DNA from: Candidatus Omnitrophota bacterium
Lineage (GTDB): Bacteria > Omnitrophota > Omnitrophia > Omnitrophales > Aquincolibacteriaceae
NCBI GenBank assembly: GCA_023247055.1
Contig: JAHFHF010000011.1
Location: forward strand, 11,285-58,674
Direction of reading: 5' to 3'
DNA: 47,390 bases
Shown: positions 1 to 9,274 of the stretch, in pieces
How positions within the stretch are numbered: position 1 is the stretch's first letter
Layout of the letters: each line of letters begins with the position of its first letter
Notes under the pieces: model-generated
The model's input: only the letters and a program-made list of their open reading frames with translations
Databases searched by the model: none
What the model was told of the DNA's origin: nothing
Made by a program: the position numbers and the translations under genes

Positions 1-1
1 T

Positions 2-3000
2 AATTTGGCCGCCTTGGCCGGCGGTATCGGTCAAAGCAGTGTTTTGGATTTTACGGCGGGCGGAGCCACCATGAATGCCGACACCACGGCCGATGGCAGT
101 GCCATCAGTCTTGATTCGATCGGTAATGCGGTTGTGGGTTTAATCACCACCGGCGGCGCGGGCAATATCACGCTCGATTCAACCGGCTCTATTACCGAAG
201 ACAGCGATGCGGCCGCTGATTTTGTCGGCAATGTTTTGACCCTTGATACGGCCGGACAAATTGATGTGGATACGACGGTTGCTAGTCTTGATGCCTCGAC
301 AAGTGCGGCTGGTGACATTCTGATTGATGAAACGGATGCGATTAATTTGTTGGATGTTGATACAACGGATGGCACGATTACCGTCAATGCGGATAACGGT
401 GATTTGACGGCGACGGATGTCGTTGCCGGTACCAGCGGCAATGTGAATCTGACCACCATCACCAGCGGCGATGTGCTGCTGGGTACGGTGACGGCCGCCG
501 GAAACACAGTGACGGTCGATTCTGCAGACGAGATTAATGGTATCAACAGCGCGAATATCACCACCGGCGATACGTTGGATTTAGATGCTATTAACGGCAT
601 CGGCAATGTCGAGCCCTTGAAAACGGCGTCGTCTTCGATCAGTGCCGATACGACTGACGGCAACATCGATATTAATAATGACCTCGCGACGGCGGTTGAA
701 GCTACTAGTCTGACCACTGGAACCGGCACGATTAATTTTGATCAGACTGGCAGCGGGGATTTGACGGTGACGAGCGCAGCGACGAGTGATGGAACGATCA
801 CGGTTACGGTCGATGACGGCAGCTTGACGGCAACAAGTGTGGTGGCTGGCGGAACGGGCGATGTGAGCCTGACGACCACAACGACTGGCGATATTTTGGT
901 TGAAACTGTGACAGCGGGTGGCAATACGGTGACTGCGAATTCGATTGGATCAATCAATGGCGTGAGCGGAGCGAATATTACGACCGCAGATACGATTGAT
1001 CTGGATGCGGTAACGGGTATTGGCGATACGACGGCGCTGAATACAGCGGCGACGACGATTAGTGCAGATACGACCGACGGAAACATGGATATCAATAACG
1101 CGCTGGCAACAGCCGTGACAGCGGCCAGCCTCACGACCGGCACGGGCACGATTAATTTTGATCAGACCGGCAGCGGGGATTTAACGGTGACGAGCGCCAG
1201 CACGACGGTTCTTGGCGATATCCAGGTTACTGTAGATGACGGCGATCTCAATGCCGTGAGCATTACGACATTTGACGGTGACATTGATTTGATTACAACG
1301 ACGAGCGGCGACGTGAATGTGGATGAAGTGGCGGCCTGCGGTGCCTGCAATGACATCACGATCGATTCAGCCGGGGCTATCGAAGAACTGGGAACGGATG
1401 GGACGGAAGATCTTTTCGCGTTCACGATGTCGCTGAAGGCGGTAAACGGAATTGGTAATTTTGGCACGATTGAAATCGATGCTACGACTTTGACCAGCGC
1501 CGAAGTGACAGCGGCCGGTGTTATCGATCTTAATGACCTTGCCAGCGGTTTGGCGGTGACAAGCACCACGACATTTGACGGCGGCATTACGATCAATGCG
1601 GACAGCGGCAATTTAGATGCGACAACTGTCACGGCCGGAGGCGGCGGGGATATTGATTTGAGCACGACCACCAGCGGCGATGTGAATGTCGACAACGTCA
1701 CGGCTGTTGGAAATGACATTAACGTGACTTCTGCGGGCGCGATCGAGGAATTAAACGCAGACGCGGATGCAGATTTGACTTCCGATACACTGACACTGAG
1801 TGCGGTTACGGGCATTGGCACGGCGGATACGCTTGAGATCGATGCGACGACGCTTACGAGTGCAGATGTTTCAGGAACCGGCATCATTGATTTGAATGAC
1901 ATTGCGGGTGGCTTGGATGTGACCAGCGCAACGACAGCTGACGGCACGATTACGATCAATGCCGACGGCGGTACATTGAACGCAACGACAGTGACTGCGG
2001 ATGGCGTGGGTGCCGATGTCAATTTGAGCACCACAACCAGCGGCGATGTGAATGTGGATAATGTTACGGCGACGGATGATACGGTCACCGTCACTTCCGC
2101 AGATGCGATCGACGAGTTAAACAATGATGGCGGCGCGGATATTACCGCGGGGACCATTGATCTTACCGCCAATAACGGCGGCATCGGTACGGGCGCGAAT
2201 CCGCTCGATGTGACGGCTACAGTCCGGGTTGACGCGGATACGACCGCAGCTAACGGCGATATCTTCTTCGACAGCATCGGCGATTTCCCGATCGGCGTCA
2301 TTGATGCCGGTGCGGGGGATGCGACGCTGACTTCGACCGGCAATATGACGGATGCGGATCTTGATCAGCTTTCCAATATCAATGCCGCGACGATTAATCT
2401 CACGACGACCGGCGGAGACATTGGTGTTGCCGGAAGTCTTGAAAATTATTTAGACATTCAGCCCACAACACTGTGGAATGCGGCGACCGCGGGCGGAGAT
2501 TTGCATGTTAACTGCCTTGGCACTTGCCCCACAGGTTTGATCGATCTTGGCACTGGCAACGGCGATCTGTCGGTCGGAACGCTGGTTGACGGTAATGACG
2601 ATCTTTTTGGCGAGTTCAACAGCGCGACCGTGAATCTTATCGCCGGTGGCTTTGAAATCGTTTCTACGGATGGGATCGGTTCAGCCACGGATGCAATTGA
2701 AATGCAACTGCATGATTTTGGCGGCATAGCCGGAGACGGCCGTTTTATCGCTGACGGCGGTACGGGCGGCATTTTTGCGGCTAACACGGGCACGACCGGT
2801 TTTGGTTTGACGCTCGATACGCTGCCCGCCGGTCTTCTTTCCAGCGTGACGGCGGATGGGGACATCGTGATTGTTTCCGGCAGTCCCTTGACCGTCAACG
2901 TCAACGTTGGCAGCGGAAGTGACATTACGCTGGCAGCGCTGGGCGCGGCCAATGCGGATGATTTAACGGTCAATTCGGGTATTACGATCGCTTCCGGCGG

Positions 3001-6000
3001 CGCGGGCAATGTTCTGTTGGCCGCGGGTGACCGCATCCTTCTGGATAACAATGCGGTTGTTGGCACCACCGGAGCGGGGACGGTAACGGCGGCGGCGGGT
3101 GAAGACTATACGGACTTTACTCTCGATCAAGACGGCAATGTTAATGGCGACGTGCGTATGAACAATAATTCGGCTTTTGTGTCGGAAGACGGCGATATTC
3201 TTGTGGATGCAGCGCGTAACAGCCGTCTTGAAACCGTCAATGCCAATAGTGACGGCGACGGCGTTCGCGGCGACGTCATTGTGCGTGCCCGTACCGGCGC
3301 TATCTCTGACCGCAACGGCGCTACAGTCAATATTACCGGCGATCATTTGACGCTTGAAGCTGTTACAGGTATTGGTGACGGGGCTGTGCTCGATGGCTCG
3401 GTGCTTGAGACCAATGTTGTCACTCTCAACCTCACAAATACTACTTCCGGCGATGCGAATGTGACGGAAGTCAGTGCTGGCGGCGCTTTGGATATTGAAA
3501 ACGCCGTGCAAGACGCTGCTACCGGGCTTCTGAATATTTTGACGACGAACGGTCATTTGACGGTGCTTGCGGCCGGTTCCGGCGGAAGCGGTGTTTCGGC
3601 TAAGGCGGGTGAGATGCTTCTTCAGGCCAACGGCGGTGGCAGCAATGACGATTTGCGCGTCAATAACACGGTCACCAGCACCACGGGTAAAATCAATCTT
3701 GATTCGACGTCGCGCGATGTCATTTTTAGCGCGGCAGGCGACGTGACGGCCACGGGTGGTGCGGAGATTGAAGTCAGTGCGTCGCGCGATCTGACCATGG
3801 CGGACGGAACCATTCTTCAGGCCAATGGCGGCGGTGCCCAAGGCGGCATTGATTTGGATGCTGGCCGGGACATTACGTTCGGTTCCGTGCAGACCACAAG
3901 CACGCTTTCTACGAATCTCAACGCAGACGCCTTTGATGCGGTGGCTATCGATGCCGGCCGCGGTGTGATTGACGGCGGCGACACCGATCATGACATCATC
4001 GCTCAGAGCGGCCAGACCACGATCAATGCCGTTCGGGGAATCGGAAACGCTGATCAGCTTGACGTTCAATTACTCGCTCTGAAAGCAACCAATACGACGG
4101 CCAATGATATTCGCGTCCGTGAAATGGCTGCGGGCGGGGATTTGGACTTGATCCAGATTGATCAACTGGCTTCCGGCGGTCAGGTCAATATCCGCACTCA
4201 AAACGGTACCTTGACGGTGCTTGCGGCGGCTGACGGCGGCGCGGGTGTTGCGGCGGTTGACGGCGCAACACGGCTTTTTGCGCAGGACAGCGATGCTTCC
4301 GGTGCTGACCACCTTGTGATCAACAACAACGTTGTGACGGATGATGGCAAGATCAACCTGGATTCCGAAAATGATGTCCAGTTTAGCGTTGCGGGCGATG
4401 TGACCAGCACAACGGGCGAAATTGAAGTCGAAGCCCTGGATAATGTGACCATGACGGATTCCGGCGTTGACGGAACAATTTTGAACGCCGGTTCCGGCCG
4501 GATTGATATTGATGCGGGAAGTGATATCACGCTGACCTCGGTTCAGACGACGAGCACGCTTGCGGATGCCGTCACTCTCGTCAGCCGCGGCGGTCAGATC
4601 ATCGACGGCGGAGATACGGACACCGATGTGGTTACGGGTGCTTTGACGGGCGGGCTTATCTTGTCGGCCAACAGCGGTATTGGCAGCGCGGATGGACTTG
4701 AAACCCAGATTGGCCAGCTTGCCGCCGTCACCGATACGGGCAACATCCAAATTTTTAATACGGGCGCCCTGACGATTGCAGATTTGACCGATCCTGACGC
4801 CTTGACGGGGTTTGGTTTTGCCGGAGCAGGAACGGTTTCCGGCGTCACCATCCAGGATACGGCGGATCTTAATCCCAGCGATTTTATTTTCATTACGGCA
4901 GCCAGTCCGATGACGGTCAATAGCGCGATCACGGATAATGCCGGCGGTGACATTACGCTTGCTTCACTCGGCGCTTTGGCGGCGGATGACATGACGCTCA
5001 ATGCGAATGTCGGCACCAATGGCGGCAGCGGCAATATTTTGATTACGGCCGGGGATACAATCTCCATCAGCGCCGGCGTCACCGTCAGTGCGGATAGTAC
5101 CGGCAATATCACGCTGACCGCAGGTGAAGATTTTACAGATGCCGTGCTGGATCAAGACGGCAATACGGGCGCTTCCGGCGGCGATGTGACGATGGCGGAT
5201 ACGTCGAAAGCAGTCACCGGCAGCGGCACGATTTTGGCGGATGCGGCTGATGACGTTAACATTGCGTCGCTGCAAACGGGCAGCAATGCCGGCAATGCCG
5301 TTACGGTGATTGCGCGTGCGGGCGCGGTGACGGATGCGGGCGATACGGACACGGATGTGATTACGGGCGCTGCGGGTACACTGACGATCGATGTGGTTGA
5401 GGGTGTGGGCAGCGGCAATGCGCTTGAAACCACGGTTGGCTTTATTGATGTCGACAACACGGCTTCCGGCAACGTGCAGATTGATGAAATTGATTCTGCG
5501 CAGGGCGATCTCGGAATTTTCAAAGTGGCCCAGACTGGGCCCGGTGATGTGATTGTCCGTACTGAAGATGGCACATTGACGGTTGTTGCGGCGGGCTCGG
5601 GCGGGTCGGGTGTTTCGGCGACCAGCGGAGAAACAACGCTTTTTGCCCGGGATGCCGACGTTTCTGGCGCTGATCATCTTGTGGTCAACAATACCGTGAC
5701 TTCCACGAGCGGCAAAGTCAATCTCGACTCTGCCAATGATGTCCAGTTCAGCGTTGAGGGCGACGTGACTACGACTTCCGGCGAAATTGAAGTCGATGCC
5801 ACGGACTTCTTGACCATGGCAGACAATGGCGCGGATAGCACGATTCTTGATGCCGGAAGCGCCCATATCGATCTTGACGCCGGCCAGGACGTTACGCTGG
5901 CTTCTGTAAAAACAACCAGCACGGATAACGATGCGGTTGTGATTGTCAGCCGCGACGGCGCCATCATTGACGGCGGCGATACGGATGGTTTTAACGTCCG

Positions 6001-7813
6001 CACGGGTGCGCTGGCTGAAGATCCTTCCGTTTTTGACGGCGGACTGCTTTTGAGCGCGGCCACAGGCATCGGCCGCAGAGCGGATGCTCTCGGCGGCCTT
6101 GAAACAAAAACCGGCCGGCTTGCCGCTATTAATGACGCCGGCGATATTCAGGTCTTCAATACAGGGGCTCTCAATATCACGACACTGACAGATCCGGATG
6201 CTGCGACCTCGCTTGGATTTGCCGGAGCAGGCACGGTCACCGGTATCTCTGTATTGAGTTTTGCCGGAGCGATTATTTTTGTGACTGCAGCTTCTCCGAT
6301 GCTGATCAGCAGTGCCGTCACGAATTTGGCTGGCGGGGACATCTCGCTTTATGCCCTTGGCGGTGCGCTCACAGACACCATGACAGTCAGCGCGAATGTC
6401 GAAAGCAGTAACGGCAATGGCGATATCCGCATGGTTTCCGGCAGCGACATGACCATGGATCCGGGCACGGTCATTAGTACGGAAGGAGATGGCGTGACTT
6501 CCGGAACCGGCCAGATTTTCATTGGCGCAGGCTATGACGCAACGGGCAAAGCGGCGAATGAGTCTGTGGCCCCCGGCATTAATTTGACGGATCCCAGCGC
6601 GTCGCTTTTAGATACGCCCGGCAACACTGCAGCCAATCTTACGATGGATGAAACGTCGCGCATTTGGACCGAAGACGGCGATATTCTCGTCGATGCGCAA
6701 AACACATTCACCGCCGGTCGTGTGGATGCCGACGGCAACGCCGGCGCCGGCATTACAGACGGCATACGCGGTGATATCACTATCTTTTCGCGCAATGGCG
6801 CGACGCTGGATGCCGAAGCGGCCAATGTTGGTAATCTGGATTTTGTCGCCAATGTATTGACGATGTTCTCTGGCGGTACGATCGGCCTTGTGAATAATCC
6901 CATCGAGTTCGATGCGCCGTTCTTTAATGCAACGGCGACCGGCAGTATTTTCGCAACCGTTGTCAGTTCGACTCTCTTAGAGGCCACTTCAACGACGGGC
7001 AGTGTGCTCATCAGCGGTTTGAGCGATCTGCTCCTCGGGCATGCGTTTGCCCCAACGGGAGATGTCGCGCTTGATGCCAATGGATCCATTCTTTCGCAGG
7101 GCGGCGCTGATACGCGCATCATTGCTAATGATGCGATCCGTCTTTCCGCCGGAAATGTCATCGGCACAGCCGACAATGCGATCAATGTCCAATTGAACAA
7201 CCCCGGCACATTGTCTCTGGCGGCCAATGGATCCATGAATGGTTTGTCCACCAATGTCCGCGGCAATTTTTCGCCGCTCAGCGTCAACTTCAACAATACG
7301 CCCCCGGGGCTTGCGCTGGTCAACGGGATCGCCGTAGGCGGACAGCTGCTTTCGGCCTTCACCACATCCCTTTCTGGCGTGGTGACGACGGTATTGCCCT
7401 TGATGCTGGCGCAATTCGGCCAATTTGACGGCCGGTATGCCGCTGATTTCCCGGGCATTTTTAACATGGCTGGCTTTGGGACTCCGACGCCCACATCGAT
7501 TGATACCACAGGCCTTGACGTGATTGAACTGCCCGAACAGCTGCCGCCGCCTGTGGTGCCGATTCCGGCCCCGGCAGTGCCCGCGCCCACGCCAGAGCCT
7601 GTCGCAGAAACAAAGCCGGCCGCCGAATTACCTGCCGGGGAACCCGCTGCCAAGCAGCCGGAACTTCCTCAGGACGAAGAGGAAACCCCTCCGGCCGTCG
7701 TTCCGATTCCGCCTGCGCCTCAATCAGCTTTGGGTGGACCGATTTCCGATCAAGCGGCCGGCAGCAACACGACGGTTTCTGGTACCGAACGGAATACCGG
7801 TTCACAGCCGTAG
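2..7813 (+). CDS. Giant repetitive beta-solenoid-like surface protein, 5'-truncated
   Basis: The frame is open to the window edge, so the true start lies upstream; the TTG at position 5 is only the first possible start inside the window. About 2600 residues are visible, rich in Gly, Thr, Asp, Ala, Ser, Asn and Val, in short beta-strand-like units such as TTTSGDVNVDNVTA. Repeats are nested. Motif INFDQTGSGDLTVTSA recurs 140 residues apart (about 723 and 1143). A related 120-residue unit recurs near 1484 and 1844. A longer module marked by TLTVLAA recurs near 3556, 4211 and 5575. This resembles filamentous-haemagglutinin or adhesin beta-helices, so a cell-surface or secreted role is inferred. 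The last roughly 90 residues are a Pro/Glu/Ala-rich tail with no LPXTG motif, membrane anchor or autotransporter barrel. The only cysteines I see are in CGAC and CLGTC. Identity beyond the fold type is unknown. Confidence 0.85.
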   Translation, partial: NLAALAGGIGQSSVLDFTAGGATMNADTTADGSAISLDSIGNAVVGLITTGGAGNITLDSTGSITEDSDAAADFVGNVLTLDTAGQIDVDTTVASLDASTSAAGDILIDETDAINLLDVDTTDGTITVNADNGDLTATDVVAGTSGNVNLTTITSGDVLLGTVTAAGNTVTVDSADEINGINSANITTGDTLDLDAINGIGNVEPLKTASSSISADTTDGNIDINNDLATAVEATSLTTGTGTINFDQTGSGDLTVTSAATSDGTITVTVDDGSLTATSVVAGGTGDVSLTTTTTGDILVETVTAGGNTVTANSIGSINGVSGANITTADTIDLDAVTGIGDTTALNTAATTISADTTDGNMDINNALATAVTAASLTTGTGTINFDQTGSGDLTVTSASTTVLGDIQVTVDDGDLNAVSITTFDGDIDLITTTSGDVNVDEVAACGACNDITIDSAGAIEELGTDGTEDLFAFTMSLKAVNGIGNFGTIEIDATTLTSAEVTAAGVIDLNDLASGLAVTSTTTFDGGITINADSGNLDATTVTAGGGGDIDLSTTTSGDVNVDNVTAVGNDINVTSAGAIEELNADADADLTSDTLTLSAVTGIGTADTLEIDATTLTSADVSGTGIIDLNDIAGGLDVTSATTADGTITINADGGTLNATTVTADGVGADVNLSTTTSGDVNVDNVTATDDTVTVTSADAIDELNNDGGADITAGTIDLTANNGGIGTGANPLDVTATVRVDADTTAANGDIFFDSIGDFPIGVIDAGAGDATLTSTGNMTDADLDQLSNINAATINLTTTGGDIGVAGSLENYLDIQPTTLWNAATAGGDLHVNCLGTCPTGLIDLGTGNGDLSVGTLVDGNDDLFGEFNSATVNLIAGGFEIVSTDGIGSATDAIEMQLHDFGGIAGDGRFIADGGTGGIFAANTGTTGFGLTLDTLPAGLLSSVTADGDIVIVSGSPLTVNVNVGSGSDITLAALGAANADDLTVNSGITIASGGAGNVLLAAGDRILLDNNAVVGTTGAGTVTAAAGEDYTDFTLDQDGNVNGDVRMNNNSAFVSEDGDILVDAARNSRLETVNANSDGDGVRGDVIVRARTGAISDRNGATVNITGDHLTLEAVTGIGDGAVLDGSVLETNVVTLNLTNTTSGDANVTEVSAGGALDIENAVQDAATGLLNILTTNGHLTVLAAGSGGSGVSAKAGEMLLQANGGGSNDDLRVNNTVTSTTGKINLDSTSRDVIFSAAGDVTATGGAEIEVSASRDLTMADGTILQANGGGAQGGIDLDAGRDITFGSVQTTSTLSTNLNADAFDAVAIDAGRGVIDGGDTDHDIIAQSGQTTINAVRGIGNADQLDVQLLALKATNTTANDIRVREMAAGGDLDLIQIDQLASGGQVNIRTQNGTLTVLAAADGGAGVAAVDGATRLFAQDSDASGADHLVINNNVVTDDGKINLDSENDVQFSVAGDVTSTTGEIEVEALDNVTMTDSGVDGTILNAGSGRIDIDAGSDITLTSVQTTSTLADAVTLVSRGGQIIDGGDTDTDVVTGALTGGLILSANSGIGSADGLETQIGQLAAVTDTGNIQIFNTGALTIADLTDPDALTGFGFAGAGTVSGVTIQDTADLNPSDFIFITAASPMTVNSAITDNAGGDITLASLGALAADDMTLNANVGTNGGSGNILITAGDTISISAGVTVSADSTGNITLTAGEDFTDAVLDQDGNTGASGGDVTMADTSKAVTGSGTILADAADDVNIASLQTGSNAGNAVTVIARAGAVTDAGDTDTDVITGAAGTLTIDVVEGVGSGNALETTVGFIDVDNTASGNVQIDEIDSAQGDLGIFKVAQTGPGDVIVRTEDGTLTVVAAGSGGSGVSATSGETTLFARDADVSGADHLVVNNTVTSTSGKVNLDSANDVQFSVEGDVTTTSGEIEVDATDFLTMADNGADSTILDAGSAHIDLDAGQDVTLASVKTTSTDNDAVVIVSRDGAIIDGGDTDGFNVRTGALAEDPSVFDGGLLLSAATGIGRRADALGGLETKTGRLAAINDAGDIQVFNTGALNITTLTDPDAATSLGFAGAGTVTGISVLSFAGAIIFVTAASPMLISSAVTNLAGGDISLYALGGALTDTMTVSANVESSNGNGDIRMVSGSDMTMDPGTVISTEGDGVTSGTGQIFIGAGYDATGKAANESVAPGINLTDPSASLLDTPGNTAANLTMDETSRIWTEDGDILVDAQNTFTAGRVDADGNAGAGITDGIRGDITIFSRNGATLDAEAANVGNLDFVANVLTMFSGGTIGLVNNPIEFDAPFFNATATGSIFATVVSSTLLEATSTTGSVLISGLSDLLLGHAFAPTGDVALDANGSILSQGGADTRIIANDAIRLSAGNVIGTADNAINVQLNNPGTLSLAANGSMNGLSTNVRGNFSPLSVNFNNTPPGLALVNGIAVGGQLLSAFTTSLSGVVTTVLPLMLAQFGQFDGRYAADFPGIFNMAGFGTPTPTSIDTTGLDVIELPEQLPPPVVPIPAPAVPAPTPEPVAETKPAAELPAGEPAAKQPELPQDEEETPPAVVPIPPAPQSALGGPISDQAAGSNTTVSGTERNTGSQP

Positions 7814-7827
7814 TTTTAAATGAGCCT

Positions 7828-7859
7828 TTGTAGTGGCAATTCATGAATTGCCACTACAA
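7828..7859. repeat. Perfect 32-bp palindrome, family A (copy 1)
   Basis: The half-site TTGTAGTGGCAATTCA is followed directly by its exact reverse complement. It begins 14 bases after the stop codon of the giant repeat protein. Three more copies occur at 8715, 9052 and 42193. As RNA it would form one long hairpin on either strand. Confidence 0.9.
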
Positions 7860-7866
7860 CCAAAAT

Positions 7867-7900
7867 AAAAAGCCCCTCTTTTTCAAGAGGGGCTTTTTTT
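7867..7900. terminator. Bidirectional intrinsic terminator
   Basis: A perfect stem AGCCCCTCTT / AAGAGGGGCT encloses a TTTC loop. It is flanked by A-rich sequence on the left and a T-run on the right, so it reads as a terminator from both strands. It sits between the convergent giant gene (ends 7813) and the minus-strand secreted protein gene (ends 7916). Confidence 0.9.
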
Positions 7901-7915
7901 ATGCCTGGGTGTGGT

Positions 7916-8674
7916 TTAAGCCAGCAGAGTTTGAAGCTGAGCAGCCCGGGCCGCCATCGATTCCCACTGCTGCCAGAGTTCCGCATCAAACCCTTCAGTG
8001 CCTTGCAAACGGCGGTCCCAGCGGAACAACTCTTTGGATTTTTGGGCATCCTTCCAGGATTCGGCACGGCCTTTGAGCGGCATGCCCTTTTCGTCGTAGG
8101 TGAGAACCGTGTGGTAAATCAGTGATGCCTCGGCCGTATCGCCGATTTGGCTGTATTTGCTGTAATAGACGCGCCGGACGTCTTTGCCGTCCGGCCGGTA
8201 TTCCAGGACTACAAACTCACGGGTCGTTTTATCATCCTTAGGGTAGCGCACAATATCAAAAGATTCCTTCACCCTTTTAGTCTGTTTGCTGGAAGTAAAT
8301 TGGATCTTATGGCGAATGACGCGCTGATGCATGATCTGCTTTTCGCTGTTTTGGATCGTGAGAATAGCCTGCTCTTTAAATTCATTCCAAGCTTTTTCGG
8401 CGTGATTTTCTAAGGTCATCATGCTGCCGTCGGAAAGAACGCTCTGGCAGAGCGATTCGCTTTGGTTCAGCGAAGACGAATGCTTGCAGTCTTGCGGCCC
8501 AAAGACGCCGCTTTCTTGAACTGGAATTTTAGCGCTTTGGGCAAAACCTTGAAAATTCTGGACTTGGGTGGAAGCAGCGTCTAAAGAAGAAATCGTCGCC
8601 CCCCGCACTGCCGTTACCGGCGAGAGCAGAGAGACAGAGACTGCAAATAAAAAGATAAGGGTAGTCTTTTTCAT
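7916..8674 (-). CDS. Secreted protein of unknown function, under a c-di-GMP riboswitch
   Basis: The protein has 252 residues from the chosen ATG at 8674, which gives a clean signal peptide (MKKTTLIFLFAVSVSLLSP, then an Ala-rich cleavage region). An ATG at 8701 would add nine residues before it. The mature part is polar, with Tyr/Lys-rich strands (VRRVYYSKYSQIGDTAEAS) and an amphipathic C-terminal helix. I recognise no family. The start lies just downstream of a c-di-GMP-I riboswitch core on the same strand, so expression probably follows c-di-GMP levels. That fits a surface or biofilm role beside the giant adhesin-like gene, which is inference. No strong Shine-Dalgarno sequence is visible. 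Confidence 0.75.
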   Translation of the reverse strand: MKKTTLIFLFAVSVSLLSPVTAVRGATISSLDAASTQVQNFQGFAQSAKIPVQESGVFGPQDCKHSSSLNQSESLCQSVLSDGSMMTLENHAEKAWNEFKEQAILTIQNSEKQIMHQRVIRHKIQFTSSKQTKRVKESFDIVRYPKDDKTTREFVVLEYRPDGKDVRRVYYSKYSQIGDTAEASLIYHTVLTYDEKGMPLKGRAESWKDAQKSKELFRWDRRLQGTEGFDAELWQQWESMAARAAQLQTLLA

Positions 8675-8699
8675 CGTGAATTTCGGCGGCCGGCCTACC

Positions 8700-8815
8700 A
8701 TGACCTGCGTACCCGTAGCGGCAATTCGTGAATTGCCACTACAAATTCGCTGGCTTTAGGCGCCCAGCTTTGCGTCCTACCCTTTCGGATAGTTTGCGGT
8801 GCACTAAACGGTGCA
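8700..8815 (-). promoter_or_regulatory. c-di-GMP-I (GEMM-I) riboswitch-like leader
   Basis: On the minus strand, 8797-8767 reads GCAAAC, a stem TATCC closed by a GAAA tetraloop and GGGTA, then GGACGCAAAGC. These are the conserved core elements of the c-di-GMP-I aptamer. Next comes CCTAAAG (8760-8754), which matches the tetraloop-receptor side of P3, and GGGTACGC (about 8714-8706) gives the returning strand. The tip of P3 is replaced by palindromic repeat family A (8742-8715). A GTGCAC hairpin lies immediately upstream (8816-8800). The P1 helix is weak by eye. The aptamer ends about 30 bases before the secreted-protein start at 8674, as expected for translational or transcriptional control. 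Confidence 0.72.
8715..8742. repeat. Palindrome family A (copy 2), inside the riboswitch
   Basis: This is a 28-bp near-palindrome with arms GTAGCGGCAATTC and GAATTGCCACTAC. Its differences from the perfect copy at 7828 still allow G-U pairing in the minus-strand RNA. It lies in the distal P3 arm of the c-di-GMP-I-like riboswitch. Confidence 0.85.
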
Positions 8816-9051
8816 CATCCTTCGCGAGAACCATTACGGTTCCCGGTCGGGACTTTGTCGTTTTCAGATTTAGAACGAACAGTTACAACGGTTACAAAAT
8901 AAGCCTAACATGCCCGGACGCGGCTGCAAGGTCTCGGGCCGCAATACTCAAACGCGCTAGCCCGTGATCTAAACAAAGCGTGTTAAAAAGTCAAATTGTT
9001 ATTCAGAGTTAGCAGCGGGTCAGTTTAGTAGAAGTTCAGTTATTGAAATTT
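8816..9051. other. Gene-free interval, possible riboswitch promoter
   Basis: I see no convincing gene here. On the minus strand the sequence reads towards the riboswitch. It contains a possible TTGTAA, 17-base spacer, TCTAAA promoter near 8870-8900 and a small hairpin with GAACC / GGTTC arms near 8827-8843. The promoter reading is weak. Confidence 0.3.
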
Positions 9052-9088
9052 TTCCCTGTAGTGGCAATTCATGAATTGCCACAGGGAA
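9052..9088. repeat. Palindrome family A (copy 3) with extra stem
   Basis: The core GTGGCAATTC and GAATTGCCAC arms are the same as in the other copies. Here they are extended by TTCCCT on the left and AGGGAA on the right, with a three-base GTA bulge. It lies about 190 bases upstream of the second giant gene. Confidence 0.85.
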
Positions 9089-9200
9089 CCATTAGTACTA
9101 GCTTTAGAGCGCAATAGATTTCAAAGTATAAAATTCGATTTAATAGGATAACTTGTTTTGATACAATGAGTTGCCATAATTAAATAAATTTAAAAAGTAT

Positions 9201-9229
9201 TTGAAATCAATTAATCTTTGTGATATCTT
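9201..9229 (+). promoter_or_regulatory. Probable promoter of the 2449-residue protein gene
   Basis: TTGAAA (9201-9206) and TATCTT (9224-9229) are separated by 17 bases in AT-rich DNA. The leader to the ATG at 9275 would be about 40 bases, ending in an AAGGA-type ribosome site (ATAAGGACGCAACTC). This is pattern recognition only. Confidence 0.4.
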
Positions 9230-9274
9230 TCCGACGATTGGGGCAAGATTGAAAATCTGATAAGGACGCAACTC

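Noticed and set aside
5-7. TTG at position 5 as the start of the first giant protein.
   Set aside because: The frame is open to the window edge, there is no ribosome site, and the sequence there is already in the repeat region.
31-7653. Several long open frames on the minus strand opposite the first giant gene (e.g. 1162-2343 and 6532-7653).
   Set aside because: They are mirror images of a repetitive, GC-skewed coding sequence: composition follows the codon pattern of the + gene, and they have no ribosome sites or recognisable domains.
8728-8967. Open frame on the + strand across the riboswitch region.
   Set aside because: It starts in a palindrome and is antisense to the riboswitch; no ribosome site or domain.
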